DNA from: Betaproteobacteria bacterium Ga0077526
GTDB taxonomy: Bacteria; Pseudomonadota; Gammaproteobacteria; Burkholderiales; Ga0077523
Direction: 5' to 3'
Length of the DNA stretch: 64,000 bases
Assembly: GCA_001464765.1 (NCBI GenBank)
Contig: LNDV01000025.1
Location: forward strand, 1-64,000
The translations under genes were made by a program, and so were the position numbers. Each line of letters begins with the position of its first letter. Position 1 is the first letter of the stretch. This document shows positions 34,115 to 43,905 of this stretch, in pieces. The notes under the pieces were generated by a model. It did no database searches. It saw nothing but the letters and a program-made list of their open reading frames with translations, and was not told the origin of the DNA.

Positions 34115-37048
34115 ATGTTCGAGATCTACGCCTATGGCAACGTCGAGACCCTGAGCGGGATCTTCAACGCGATCGCCGCCATCATGGGCGGCGCGGACTA
34201 CTACGGACTCATCCGCACCATCGCCCTGACGGGCATGCTGGTGGCCGTCTTCTCCGGCCTGCTCACCCCGGGGCGTTTTCATGGGTGGGGCTGGTTCATC
34301 GGCTTCATGGTGATGTACCAGCTGCTCTTCCTGCCCAAGACCGACGTCGTCATCGTCGACCGGCTGGGCAACCGCACGCCCGTCACCGTAGCGAACGTCC
34401 CCATCGGCGTGGCCTTCTTCGGGCACTTCACCGCCAAGGTGGGCGACGGGATGACCCGGTTCTTCGAGACGGCGTTTCAGGCAATCCCGGATGCCGACGC
34501 CCAGCTCCCGCCCGAGCTCACCTATCAGCGCAATGGCGTGCTCTTCGGTAATCGCCTGATCCAGGCCTCCCGCACTGTGAACATCGCCGACCCGCAGTTG
34601 CGCGCGGATCTCATCGCCTACGTGCAGAACTGCACCCTGTACGACCTGCAGGACGGCACCCTCGACCCCACCACCTTCGCCCGCAGCACCGACCTATGGG
34701 CCCTGATGGGCAACTCGAACCCCGCCCGCTTCACCACGCGTGGCAACCCCGTGCAGGTGGACACCTGCCCGAACGTCTATACGGCGCTGAACACCCAACT
34801 CCCGGAAGCCGTGAACCGCGCCCGCGCGATCCTCGCCTTCCGCATGAATCCGGCACTCGACCCGACCATCGCCCAAGCCGGGGCCGACAACCAGATCGTG
34901 CAGGCCTACACCAAGGCTGGCCTCGCCGACGCCGCGCAAGGCGCCGGCGACCTCCTGCGCCAGAACATCCTCATCAACTTGGTGGAGGACGCCGCCACCC
35001 TGCAGAGCCAGCGCCTGAACGACCCGGCCGCGCTGATGATCGCCACCGCCCGAGCGAACGCCACCGCCTCCACCAACGCCTCCTTCGTCACCATGGGCCG
35101 CATCGCGGAACAGGCGCTGCCCATGGTGCGCAACACCCTGGAGGCGATCATCTACGCCGTCTACCCGTTCGTCTTCCTGCTCCTGCTGCTCGCCCACGGA
35201 AGAGCCCTGGGCCAAGCCCTGAAGGCCTTCCTGATGAGCCTCATCTGGATCCAGCTGTGGCCTCCGCTCTACGCGGTGCTGAACTACGTGGCCACCCTGG
35301 CCAGCAGCCGCAACCTGACAGCCGCCGCCCGGATGGACGAGACCGCCCGAGGCCTCGCCCTCGACACCGCCGCCGCCATCTACAACGGCGCTATCTCCGA
35401 CCAGGCCGTCGCCGGCTACCTGGTGGTGTCCATCCCCATCATCGCCACCGCCATCCTGAAGGGCGGTGAGGTGGCCTTCCAAGCCGTCACTGCCAGCGCA
35501 CAGATCCAGTCATCCGCCACAACAGAGGCAGCATCGACCACCAAGGGCAACCTCACCCAGGACGCCGTCTCCGTGGACCAGCAGCAGCTGGGGCCCACCA
35601 GAACATCCCCCCACATGACAACCAAATCCGACGCCTGGGGCACCACCATCCAGGGCACCGGCCCCGACGCCGGCGCCTTCCGCTATCAGGCCACCATGAG
35701 CCGCCTCGCCAGCACCTTCACCATCAGCGAACGCCAAGCCACCGCCATCGCCGAGAGCGCCAAAGAAGCCGAAACCTTCGCCACCACCCAGCGAGACACC
35801 CTGCAACGCAGCCAGGCCACCGCCCTCACCAAGGCCCTAAGCATCCAGGACAGCTACGAGAAGTACCGCCAGCGCTCCGGCGGATCGAACACCAGCGACG
35901 GCGGCTCCACCTCCACCCAGTACCAGACCCTGAACTCGGTAGCGAAGGATGTGAACCGCAGGCTCGGCCTGACAGACGACTCCACCGTCGGAAAGACGGT
36001 TGCCGCCTCGGCGTCGGCCGGCGCGAAGATTCCTTTCACGGAAATCGGTGCTGTAGCCAGACAGGAAGGTCGGCATCTGGACCAGCAAAGCCTTCAGAGC
36101 GCCTACGACTATGCACGCCACGCTGTCGAGAACGCGCAGGTCACAAACGCCGCCGGACTCGTCCGCGAGTTCCGCGCGACCGACGCCTACCAGTGGGCGA
36201 AGGGAAGCCGCACAGCTTCGACGGAAGGCTACGACACCTCCTCCCGGGAAGCGGTCGACCACCAGAACTCCACAGAAGTGGCCTACGCGAAAGCGAAAGA
36301 AATTGCTCGTACTGCCCAGTTCATGCGGGAATGGAGCAGTGGCACCCAAACCGACTTCACGAACTACGCCGCGAAGCGTCTCGCAGAACGCGGGCTACTG
36401 AAGGAAGAGGACCCGATCGCCCTACAGAGGGCTGTCACCGAAATCGCCATGGACTACGCGAAGGGCGGCGACGGGCCAGGCGGCTTCGTCGCGTCCAGCA
36501 ATCCGATCGGCCCTGAACGCCTCTCACCCGACCCACAGCATTGGCGCAGCGGCGTTCTTGCGACCGAATACCGCGACGCTGTCGAGAGTCTGGCCGGCAA
36601 CGACGTCAAGGCGACAGAACAGTCAGCCCACCGCAACCAACTCCGGCGCCGTCAGGCCGAAGCCGGGACGACGCCGACTGCTTCGACAACCGACGATGTC
36701 GGCACCCGCCTCAAGGCCGACCGCGCGAAGGTCGGGACGCGTCTTGACCAAGGGAGGACCGATATCGAGGGAACGGGTGAGGTACTGAGCGACGACTACC
36801 GGCGATCCGTTCGGATCGGCAAGGTCAGCGAAGGTCACGGTGGGAATCCGGCTGTGTGGTCGACCATCGGGGCGAACGCATCCCGCCCCGATCTAGGCCG
36901 GTCAGAGACACCCTCCACGCCAATTCCAAGCAACGCATCCCAGCAAGACAGCTCCGCGGACGATCCGAAAAAACGTACTCGCGAGAATGACAACTCCGCG
37001 CCAAAGCCTTCCCCTAACAGCAGGAGCGGCACCAAGGGGCGATGGTGA
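34115..37048 (+). CDS. traG: TraG mating-pair stabilisation protein
   Basis: 977 residues. The N-terminal half has several membrane helices (around 28-50, 60-80, 340-365, 370-395, 430-455) and the opening MFEIYAYGNVETLSGIFNAI, typical of TraG. The C-terminal half (about 500-977) is hydrophilic, helical and Ser/Thr/Gln-rich, extending into the periplasm or recipient. TraG stabilises mating pairs and, in SXT/F relatives, helps entry exclusion. Last gene of the transfer operon; the following genes are on the other strand. Confidence 0.92.
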   Translation: MFEIYAYGNVETLSGIFNAIAAIMGGADYYGLIRTIALTGMLVAVFSGLLTPGRFHGWGWFIGFMVMYQLLFLPKTDVVIVDRLGNRTPVTVANVPIGVAFFGHFTAKVGDGMTRFFETAFQAIPDADAQLPPELTYQRNGVLFGNRLIQASRTVNIADPQLRADLIAYVQNCTLYDLQDGTLDPTTFARSTDLWALMGNSNPARFTTRGNPVQVDTCPNVYTALNTQLPEAVNRARAILAFRMNPALDPTIAQAGADNQIVQAYTKAGLADAAQGAGDLLRQNILINLVEDAATLQSQRLNDPAALMIATARANATASTNASFVTMGRIAEQALPMVRNTLEAIIYAVYPFVFLLLLLAHGRALGQALKAFLMSLIWIQLWPPLYAVLNYVATLASSRNLTAAARMDETARGLALDTAAAIYNGAISDQAVAGYLVVSIPIIATAILKGGEVAFQAVTASAQIQSSATTEAASTTKGNLTQDAVSVDQQQLGPTRTSPHMTTKSDAWGTTIQGTGPDAGAFRYQATMSRLASTFTISERQATAIAESAKEAETFATTQRDTLQRSQATALTKALSIQDSYEKYRQRSGGSNTSDGGSTSTQYQTLNSVAKDVNRRLGLTDDSTVGKTVAASASAGAKIPFTEIGAVARQEGRHLDQQSLQSAYDYARHAVENAQVTNAAGLVREFRATDAYQWAKGSRTASTEGYDTSSREAVDHQNSTEVAYAKAKEIARTAQFMREWSSGTQTDFTNYAAKRLAERGLLKEEDPIALQRAVTEIAMDYAKGGDGPGGFVASSNPIGPERLSPDPQHWRSGVLATEYRDAVESLAGNDVKATEQSAHRNQLRRRQAEAGTTPTASTTDDVGTRLKADRAKVGTRLDQGRTDIEGTGEVLSDDYRRSVRIGKVSEGHGGNPAVWSTIGANASRPDLGRSETPSTPIPSNASQQDSSADDPKKRTRENDNSAPKPSPNSRSGTKGRW

Positions 37049-37356
37049 ATCAGCGGTCGACGCGATCGCGGCCGCCACCGACCTCAAGACTTCCCAGGCC
37101 GTTATGACCAATACGTCCTGGATTTTCCTCAAACCGCGCCTCGTCGAACAGCCAATCGGTGTGCCATGACCGCCTGCGACCGTCGTGTTCCAACGGAACG
37201 GACAAGCCGGCAAGGAGCTGAGTTCTCAGCGAGTAAAGTGTGTTCATCAATCGAAGGATCATTCTGCTTCCCATAACGCTCCCACAGAGGGGATTGCGGT
37301 TGGCCGCAAAGCTCCAGCTGCTCAGCAAAGCCGCACCCTTACTAGATCGCACGTCC
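37049..37356. other. Intergenic between convergent traG and CBASS operon
   Basis: About 310 bases with no convincing gene. A minus-strand open frame crosses it (with a HTDWLFDEARFEE segment) but overlaps cap3 and has no recognised domain. No strong terminator hairpin was seen. Confidence 0.35.
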
Positions 37357-37866
37357 CTACCACATGCGAAAAACATCACCCGCCTCCAGCTCAACGGTCG
37401 TCGCCCACACGGTTTTTCCGTCGTGGACCCATACACCCAGTCCCGTGGGCCACGGCGCCGTTCCCACAATCACGAAGACGATCCCTGCCAGAATGGGCTG
37501 GGCCGCAGACGCATGTTCTGCCGCCAGTTCGAAGTCCGCGATGGACAGCCTCGGAGCGAGCTCCGGGTGCGTGTGCCACAGTCCGATACAGTGCAGCCCG
37601 CGAGAGAACAGTGCCGCTCGTTCGACCTCTGCCTTTCGTGCATCGAACTTAACGCCTCCACGACCTGACCAAACAGCGGCAAGTCTGGTTGCCTCTTCGA
37701 CAACAACAAGGTCGCCGCGAAGGTCACTCGCGAACAACTGCCCCACGCTTTCCCGTGTCTGCTTACGACGCTGCGTGTGTCGTAGGAATGTCTTCAACAC
37801 TCGCGGTCGGAACTCTAGTGTCCATGATGCCTCTGGAATGCGGAACAGAACTGATGCATCAGACAT
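37357..37866 (-). CDS. cap3: Cap3-like JAMM/MPN+ deconjugating protease (CBASS)
   Basis: 169 residues with the JAMM metalloprotease signature: Glu39 (in RESVGQ), His98 and His100 in GLWHTHPE, and Asp111 (HxH-x10-D). In type II CBASS, Cap3 removes the CD-NTase from its conjugation targets and so limits signalling. It is the last gene of the operon; its ATG at 37866 overlaps the cap2 stop. The order Cap5, CD-NTase, Cap2, Cap3 is typical of type II CBASS. Confidence 0.88.
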   Translation of the reverse strand: MSDASVLFRIPEASWTLEFRPRVLKTFLRHTQRRKQTRESVGQLFASDLRGDLVVVEEATRLAAVWSGRGGVKFDARKAEVERAALFSRGLHCIGLWHTHPELAPRLSIADFELAAEHASAAQPILAGIVFVIVGTAPWPTGLGVWVHDGKTVWATTVELEAGDVFRMW

Positions 37867-39583
37867 CAAGCGTAACTACGTCTCGAAAACGTCGCGTCAC
37901 CATAGCCGCATCGAATCTTGAACCCCCTCGTGGCACGAGTGCTCCGACTTCTGCACGAACAGACAGGTCATCAAAGTAGGCGCTTGACCTGACCCAAGAC
38001 CAGATGATTGACTCGCTCACCGAACCATCGATGACGGACAGCACACGCTCGGCAGAAAAACCGGCGGCCTGCCAAACATCCGCCGCGCCGTAGGGATGGA
38101 ACGCAGCTCCGCATGCGGGGACCTCCACCATTCCCTCCTGGGGCCATCGGGCGGCATTTACCAGTTCATCGGCAGGGTCGTCGAGAGGCCATGTGTCAGC
38201 ATCCGCAACGAAAACCACATGCGCCGCGGCGCAGAACGGCTCAACCCAAGCATGAACTAGTTCGCAGTTCCCCAACGACGCCGCTCTGTACTGGTAGAGC
38301 ATCGCTCGAACACTACTGTCCCCTGTGCAGTCCACAAGAAGGTCAACATCGCCCGGTCGGACGTTCTCCGAGACCCACGAACTGGCGAATGCACAGACGC
38401 CCTTGACGTTTGCTCCAGGTATCTCGACATTGAGGCGTGAGGCCAACTTAGTTGCCTTGCTCTGATGCATGGCCGACATCCCAAGGATATGCCGACTGCA
38501 GTTCTCTGGCTCGAAAGTCTCCGAGTCAACAAGAACCAGATTCCTGACCCCGGCCCTCGCAAGCAACTCTACAAGCGGGCTTCCCAGCGAACCGCATCCG
38601 AGCACAAGGACGCGCCGCCGACTTCTCGCTGCGAACGCGCTCGCTTGGTATCCCCGCGTGAGCGCCCATGATGGGTCTATGCGGTGAACCAAGACTGGCT
38701 CGATAGTTGGCACCCCGAGCGCCTTCGCGTGCGCACGAAAGAGCTGATATCCGCAAACAAGCCCGCCCTGCACCAGAAAAACGAACGACGGATGGTTACC
38801 GGTCGCGCCCGCGAGTACTTCCTGCAGCACTCCTGGTGTTCCGGAAAGACGCTCCGCCAGTTCGGCGAGAGCAGCGAAGCTCAACGGCCAGACCGACGGA
38901 GCCCATGGTTGAGAAGTAGGCAGTCGTAAGAACATCGCTTTTCCACGGACGAGTGTGCCGCCACCCAAGCCATGCCGACTCGCCAACGTGTGCGGGTCGT
39001 CTGCCCCGGCACATCCGATTGCGAGTGAGGAACGGTTCGTTCCAGAACCCAAGGTGTAAACCGCGACAGTTCCTACCTCGTACTCGCCCAGGGTCCCTAG
39101 TGACACCCAGACTCTCTTGGGCGTCTTGAGCGCCCCTGGCCTAGAGGTTCTTGCCTCACAGAAACGTAGCCAGTAAGAGTAGGCCTCTCTTCGAAACTCT
39201 TCCTCGACCCAGTCTGCGTCAAGACAGCACCGCAGGAACTCCTGGAACGCCAGCACGACCTGCTCAATGCCGCCGATTGGGTTGCCGTAGTCGCGTGCGC
39301 TGGACGCTACCCCCAAGCACACCTTTCCACTCTCTTCGACATGCGGAAGAGCCAGACACAGGCTCTTATCGACGTACACCTGGGCTGGTGTGGCGGGAAA
39401 GTCCTCTGGCAGCACGAGGCGTACAGGGTGCCCGCCGAGGCAAGGATGGTCGACGTCCAGCTCCCACGACATCGGCTGACGCGACCCCATGCGGACTTCT
39501 GTTCTGCGGACGAACGGCGCGCCCGCGCCCGCCAGCCACTCCTCGACGATTCTGGTTGCTCTGATAAACGCCTTTTCGGGCAT
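37859..39583 (-). CDS. cap2: Cap2-like E2-E1 fusion protein (CBASS)
   Basis: About 574 residues from ATG 39583. The N-terminal part is an E2-like domain with catalytic Cys in LPHVEESGKVCLG (about residue 89). A middle region follows, then an E1/ThiF adenylation domain with GCGSLGSPLVELLARAG (about 327-343), LVDSETFEPEN, the CTGDSSVR segment, and a Cys in EVPACGAAF (about 488) at the likely E1 active-site position. Cap2 conjugates the CD-NTase C-terminus to cellular targets, raising its activity. Thirteen bases separate it from the CD-NTase gene. Confidence 0.92.
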   Translation of the reverse strand: MPEKAFIRATRIVEEWLAGAGAPFVRRTEVRMGSRQPMSWELDVDHPCLGGHPVRLVLPEDFPATPAQVYVDKSLCLALPHVEESGKVCLGVASSARDYGNPIGGIEQVVLAFQEFLRCCLDADWVEEEFRREAYSYWLRFCEARTSRPGALKTPKRVWVSLGTLGEYEVGTVAVYTLGSGTNRSSLAIGCAGADDPHTLASRHGLGGGTLVRGKAMFLRLPTSQPWAPSVWPLSFAALAELAERLSGTPGVLQEVLAGATGNHPSFVFLVQGGLVCGYQLFRAHAKALGVPTIEPVLVHRIDPSWALTRGYQASAFAARSRRRVLVLGCGSLGSPLVELLARAGVRNLVLVDSETFEPENCSRHILGMSAMHQSKATKLASRLNVEIPGANVKGVCAFASSWVSENVRPGDVDLLVDCTGDSSVRAMLYQYRAASLGNCELVHAWVEPFCAAAHVVFVADADTWPLDDPADELVNAARWPQEGMVEVPACGAAFHPYGAADVWQAAGFSAERVLSVIDGSVSESIIWSWVRSSAYFDDLSVRAEVGALVPRGGSRFDAAMVTRRFRDVVTLDV

Positions 39584-39596
39584 CAGCAAGGTAAGG

Positions 39597-40811
39597 TCAC
39601 GCCAGCGTATTCTTCGACCCGGAGCGGACCGGCGCGGTGGGGTTAGCCCTCGCCGCCACGGGCATAACACTCAGGAGTCCGGAGAGCACGCCGGGTGTCG
39701 CAAGGACGGAATTGCGTGCATCGACCGCGACCTGACCGAAGACGTTCTTGATACGCTGCTCGCTTCGTTTGCTGAAATCCTCGGAGAACAGGGCTTCGAG
39801 GTCCGCCATCAGACGCGCATGCCACGAGAAGAACTCGCGCTCACGAGCACCGTCATCATCTTTCCAGCGGTCCGCGAAGTTCTCCGAAGGAAGACTCGGG
39901 TTCCCCACCCAAATGCTGCCGTTACGGCGTTCAAGCCAGCTCGGCAGCAATTCGGCCATCTCAAGCACGACCTCAATGGGAGACGCGAACGCTCTCGGAT
40001 TCGTCCTGACCAAGTGGTCGTACGCGCGTCCCGCGAGTGTCACAAGAACAATGGAAATGGGCCTCGCCTCTTTCCGTTCTTCGGAGAGCGCCCAGTAATA
40101 ATTCTCACGATGTAGCTTGATGAGCTGGAGCGCGCGTCGAAGGATGTCGTCCAACCCGACGCGCGAGTTGGGCAGAGGGTCGATTTCGGCCCGCGACTCC
40201 AAGGCGCGCTTAATCTGCGGAGCTTGAAACGGAAACCTCTTGCCTGCGATGTCGCAGAACCACTTGGCGAATTCCTCAGGATTCGAGGGGCTCCAGACCG
40301 TTTCCGGGTCGCGCACGCGCAGGTCCGTGCCGGTAATCCCGAGGCTATTCGGGAGTGCCGGCGTCACGTCGAAATAGAACGGTTCGCCTGGATACTGAAG
40401 CCGCCAGCAGCGCTTCTTGGCCTTCGGGTCCCCCGCCGTCTCCCCCACACCCTTCAGTGCCTCCCCGAACTCCCGGAAGAAGGGTTCTGAGTGAGTTACG
40501 CGGTTGAACCTCGGCCCGGTAAGCTTCACCACAATGTCGAGGTCGAACTTCTGATTTCCTCGGGGGGAAATTGTCGTCTGCGTCCGCATCGACCCCTGAA
40601 TGACGACGTGGACATCGTTCTCGCCGACTCCGAGCTTGCGAGCCAGATGGCGCGCAAGTTCCCTGTAGCGCTGCTCGGCACGACCTCGCTCCGCGGGCGA
40701 GAGCTCCAGTTTCTGGAGCATTTCAGCAATGAAGGACTCCCACTGCTGCGTTTGCTGCCGAGCGTTGAGCGCGTCGCGAACGCTCTGGGACAGGGATTTC
40801 TTTTCGGTCAT
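39597..40811 (-). CDS. CD-NTase (cGAS/DncV-like nucleotidyltransferase)
   Basis: 404 residues from ATG 40811. The nucleotidyltransferase core shows IQGSMRTQTTI (Gly73-Ser74), FDLDIVVKL (Asp90 and Asp92) and a third acidic residue in FYFDVTPAL (about 148), so it should be active. The C-terminal tail is small and polar and ends in Ala (SGSKNTLA), as expected for a substrate whose C-terminus Cap2 conjugates. It would make a cyclic oligonucleotide on phage infection that activates the neighbouring Cap5. I do not assign the clade or the nucleotide product. Confidence 0.92.
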   Translation of the reverse strand: MTEKKSLSQSVRDALNARQQTQQWESFIAEMLQKLELSPAERGRAEQRYRELARHLARKLGVGENDVHVVIQGSMRTQTTISPRGNQKFDLDIVVKLTGPRFNRVTHSEPFFREFGEALKGVGETAGDPKAKKRCWRLQYPGEPFYFDVTPALPNSLGITGTDLRVRDPETVWSPSNPEEFAKWFCDIAGKRFPFQAPQIKRALESRAEIDPLPNSRVGLDDILRRALQLIKLHRENYYWALSEERKEARPISIVLVTLAGRAYDHLVRTNPRAFASPIEVVLEMAELLPSWLERRNGSIWVGNPSLPSENFADRWKDDDGAREREFFSWHARLMADLEALFSEDFSKRSEQRIKNVFGQVAVDARNSVLATPGVLSGLLSVMPVAARANPTAPVRSGSKNTLA

Positions 40812-40837
40812 TGCTGCGCACCTCAACAGGTCTGAGT

Positions 40838-42124
40838 TCAAAGGGCGATGCGTTGCCCGCTGACGGGCTCCAAAATGAAGTCGGAGGAGATTTCTATGGT
40901 TCGCTTGAACGGGCTGCCGTTACCTCTTCCCGTCTCGTGGCACACGAAGGTGGCTTGATTCCTCGCCTGCATCTTCTGTCCCACTCGAAAGCAGGCGGTT
41001 GCCGGCGCTGCCACGAACAGGTGAGTGCGGCGCGCCTTCCACTCGTCCTGGATGACCCGCAACGCCTCATCCAGTGCTTTGCCGAACAGCTCGAGGTCTT
41101 TCGGGTGGCCGACAACGTCAGACCCAAACCTATCAGCAGACACCACGACTGTCGGCAGAACGAAACCTGATGCGGTTGCGCAGTTGCTTGGCAGGCGCTG
41201 TGCGCTGATTTCGAACGTCAAAGACACCACGAGACACGCCTCGTCCTCGCCGTGCCAATCACGTCGTTTGGTGACTTGATACTTCTCCGCCGCCGGCTCT
41301 ACCGCGTCCGTCGGCCACGCCCACTGAGCACCTACATTGGAAGCCAACTGGTCTCGGTGGAACTGGAACAGGTGCACGCCCCCTGTATCCCCGATGAGCC
41401 GCCCGCCAACCATCAGAATCGACGTCCCGTGGAGAGGAAAGACGGCAAGCTCGGGCCGAATTCCGCCGCCCGAGCGAGTCCCGTTCAGGAGCGCCTGAAG
41501 GCGAGGCACGTCAGTTTTGAGCGCCTCGAACAACGAACCCCAGTAATAAGGCGCATGCGGGTCGTGCAGGTGGTTGCCATTCAGGCAGAAGACCTCTGGC
41601 TTACCCCTCGCTAGGCGCAAGCCGACTTTCCACAGCGCCTCTTCAGCGGCGCGCTGAGAAAAGTGGTGCGGCTGCCCCGAGATGTTGCCCAACATCAGAA
41701 TAGGCTCCACCTCTGGATACCGAAGTGAGTTCAGCAAGCGCTCAACTTGTTCGACACCACTTCTACGCATCTCACGCAACACCGCCGACGGGTACAGATG
41801 GGGCGCAACTCGGTCGATGAGCCTGTGGCACTCGTCGCACGCCAGCATGATGTTGCTGGCGTCATCCGCGAGGCGCGCAGACTCCACAGGGTCCCCGCGT
41901 GGTCCGTCTGGGGACGACGCGACAATGTGCGCAAAGTACCCATAGTTCCCGCGGCGACCCGTCGCAAAGTGTGTCGTCAAATCTTTGCCGCAGCCGGGGA
42001 ATTGGCAGCGCCACGCCGCCCGAATAGCTACTTCGTCCATCGTCCTGACGGAAACCTCCCCGGTGCGCCCGGAGACCGTCGTCGCCCGGTCCGCAGTACG
42101 GAGCCAATCCTTAACGACAGGCAT
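40838..42124 (-). CDS. cap5: Cap5-like HNH-SAVED effector nuclease (CBASS)
   Basis: 428 residues from ATG 42124, which has GGAAGG upstream; the frame is open to 42541 but that extension lacks domain features. The N-terminal half has an HNH nuclease: CQFPGCGKDL, AHIVASSPDGP (His66), DDASNIMLAC (Asn91) and CDECHRLID (His100), with four Cys for zinc. The C-terminal half is a SAVED domain (LFQFHRDQ, CLVVSLTFEISA, HLFVAAPATACFRVGQ) that senses cyclic nucleotides. Activation leads to DNA degradation and cell death. First gene of the CBASS operon. Confidence 0.9.
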   Translation of the reverse strand: MPVVKDWLRTADRATTVSGRTGEVSVRTMDEVAIRAAWRCQFPGCGKDLTTHFATGRRGNYGYFAHIVASSPDGPRGDPVESARLADDASNIMLACDECHRLIDRVAPHLYPSAVLREMRRSGVEQVERLLNSLRYPEVEPILMLGNISGQPHHFSQRAAEEALWKVGLRLARGKPEVFCLNGNHLHDPHAPYYWGSLFEALKTDVPRLQALLNGTRSGGGIRPELAVFPLHGTSILMVGGRLIGDTGGVHLFQFHRDQLASNVGAQWAWPTDAVEPAAEKYQVTKRRDWHGEDEACLVVSLTFEISAQRLPSNCATASGFVLPTVVVSADRFGSDVVGHPKDLELFGKALDEALRVIQDEWKARRTHLFVAAPATACFRVGQKMQARNQATFVCHETGRGNGSPFKRTIEISSDFILEPVSGQRIAL

Positions 42125-42602
42125 CGTGGCCCTTCCGATGCTGAGGCCTGCCGGGTCCACTTCACTGGGTTGCACAGGTGTTACGGCCCAGTGCAACTTG
42201 CCGCGTCGGACCAGGGGCTTCGCTGCCTCGAGACACTCCGGGCCAAACTCTCCAGCCCCCAGCAGTGCCCAAGCCTGAGACGGCTCATCGCGACCAAAGA
42301 GCGCCGAGGTGAACTGATTGACGACAATCAGCGTCTGGTTCTGGCCCATCGGCGCCCGCATGCAGTTCGCCAAATCCTGGTCGACGAGACCCCTAACGCC
42401 CGTGGACACCACCGCACCGGTCGGCTCGGTCAGGCCCACACCAGACGACTCATTGGCGCCAGCACCTCCCTGCCGGGGTAGGCTTGGACCGACATCAATT
42501 GGGCCTTCAGGTACCTGCCGCTTCAAAGTGCCTGACCTCATTCCATAACCCTAACAAGGCTTTTCTATCGCCCGGGCGGATTGCCCGAACCCGAACGATA
42601 CC

Positions 42603-42618
42603 GTAAGACAAATCTTAC
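42603..42618. promoter_or_regulatory. 16-base palindrome, candidate operator between CBASS and RM operons
   Basis: GTAAGA-CAAA-TCTTAC is a perfect dyad with a 4-base spacer. A further TCTTAC lies at 42670-42675 within gtgtatcttacggacac. Both are between the divergent cap5 and XRE genes, where the XRE protein would be expected to bind. Confidence 0.55.
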
Positions 42619-42733
42619 TCTGGCTCGCCAGACCACGCAACCGTCGTCTGCCGTATTCGTCCGGGTGTATCTTACGGACACGCTCGAGCCGGCGGGATTT
42701 CGCTCGCGCCTACATAACTGGGGAGAATTGAAC

Positions 42734-43054
42734 ATGTCCCTCGGAGCCAAGCTGAATGAGCTTCGCCTAAGGAAGGGAGAATCGCTGCAGCAGACAGCGG
42801 ACGCCGTCGGCGTCACCAAGACCCACATCTGGGAACTGGAGAAAGGGAAGACTGCAAACCCAACCGCCGACCTGCTTCGGAAACTGGCGGCCCACTTCCA
42901 GGTTAGTGTCGACTTCTTGATAGACCCAGCACAAATGGGGATGACATCCCAAGATGAGGCGATGGTCTTCTACCGCGACCTAAAGTCGCTGGACGAGCGG
43001 GACCAGGAGACCGTGCGTCGAATGATGGATGTCTTGAGGGAGAAGAAACCGTGA
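42734..43054 (+). CDS. XRE-family transcriptional regulator
   Basis: 106 residues from ATG 42734 with GGGGAG 8 bases upstream. A complete HTH_3 domain: LGAKLNELRLRKGESLQQTADAVGVTKTHIWELEKGK, followed by NPTADLLRKLAAHFQVSVDFLI. The rest is a helical acidic tail. It overlaps the ImmA/IrrE gene by 4 bases (GTGA), the standard regulator-antirepressor pairing. It likely represses its own operon, and perhaps CBASS, through the nearby palindrome; ImmA would relieve it. Confidence 0.9.
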   Translation: MSLGAKLNELRLRKGESLQQTADAVGVTKTHIWELEKGKTANPTADLLRKLAAHFQVSVDFLIDPAQMGMTSQDEAMVFYRDLKSLDERDQETVRRMMDVLREKKP

Positions 43055-43902
43055 CCTCCAGCATCTCCCTCGACCTCATGGAGTTCGACGGTAAAGCGAC
43101 TCCAGAGGCCATCGTCGGCGAAATCGTGCGACAGAACCCTCAAATGCCTTTCCCGGTGCCCCTCGATGCAATCGCCACAGCTGCGGGCATCGAACGAATC
43201 GAGGAAATGACCACTGAGGGATTCGAGGGGATGCTGATGACCAATCCCGAGAAGTCTCGAGGGGTCATTCTGGTCAAAGCGAACGGAAACCCACAGCGTC
43301 GGAGATTCACTGTAGGGCACGAGCTAGGTCACTACCTGCTCCCCTGGCACCGACAAACGGAGTTCAGCTGCACGGCCCAGGACATCAAGGAGACCCCCCC
43401 GGACGGCAAGTCAAACCGGGGGGTCGAAATGGAAGTTGAGGCGAACGCCTTCGCCTCTGAACTCCTGATGCCGTCAGTACCCTTCCGGCAATTCCTCAGG
43501 GGACTCGGCGAGCCCACTATCGAACATGTCGTCCAGCTGTCCGCTCGGTTTGACACCAGTATCGAGGCAACCGCACGCAGATTTATGAACGTCTGCGGTC
43601 ATCCAGTCGCCTTCGTGTTTTCCCAAGGCAGCACCATCCGATACTGGACCAAAGGCCCCGAGTTCCCGTTCCTTCTTCGCGTTCGAAACGGCCAACCGTT
43701 ACCGCGGGACTCGTATGCATCGCAACCTGGCGAGGGCGTCGGGGACATGGACGAACTCGACGCGTACACCTGGCTATCGGATGAGCGCGGACCGCCCCTG
43801 CCGAAATCGGTACTGGAGCAGACCCTATATCAGAAGGACGGCTACAAGGTCACCATGCTATTGGTCGAGGAGCTCCCCGACGACGGCGAGGATGAGGAAT
43901 AG
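43051..43902 (+). CDS. ImmA/IrrE-family metallopeptidase
   Basis: 283 residues with the zinc motif HELGHYLLP (about 90-94) and a downstream EVEANAFASELLMP helix giving the third ligand. Such proteases cleave or inactivate partner XRE repressors, often on DNA damage or phage infection. It begins by GTGA overlap with the XRE gene and precedes hsdM by 3 bases, so protease and restriction system are probably one transcript. The C-terminal about 100 residues form an extra domain without recognised family. Confidence 0.9.
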   Translation: MTSSISLDLMEFDGKATPEAIVGEIVRQNPQMPFPVPLDAIATAAGIERIEEMTTEGFEGMLMTNPEKSRGVILVKANGNPQRRRFTVGHELGHYLLPWHRQTEFSCTAQDIKETPPDGKSNRGVEMEVEANAFASELLMPSVPFRQFLRGLGEPTIEHVVQLSARFDTSIEATARRFMNVCGHPVAFVFSQGSTIRYWTKGPEFPFLLRVRNGQPLPRDSYASQPGEGVGDMDELDAYTWLSDERGPPLPKSVLEQTLYQKDGYKVTMLLVEELPDDGEDEE

Positions 43903-43905
43903 CAC

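Noticed and set aside
42125..42541. 139-codon N-terminal extension of Cap5
   Set aside because: No recognised domain, while ATG 42124 has a good ribosome site and gives a normal Cap5 length. The region may hold promoters instead.
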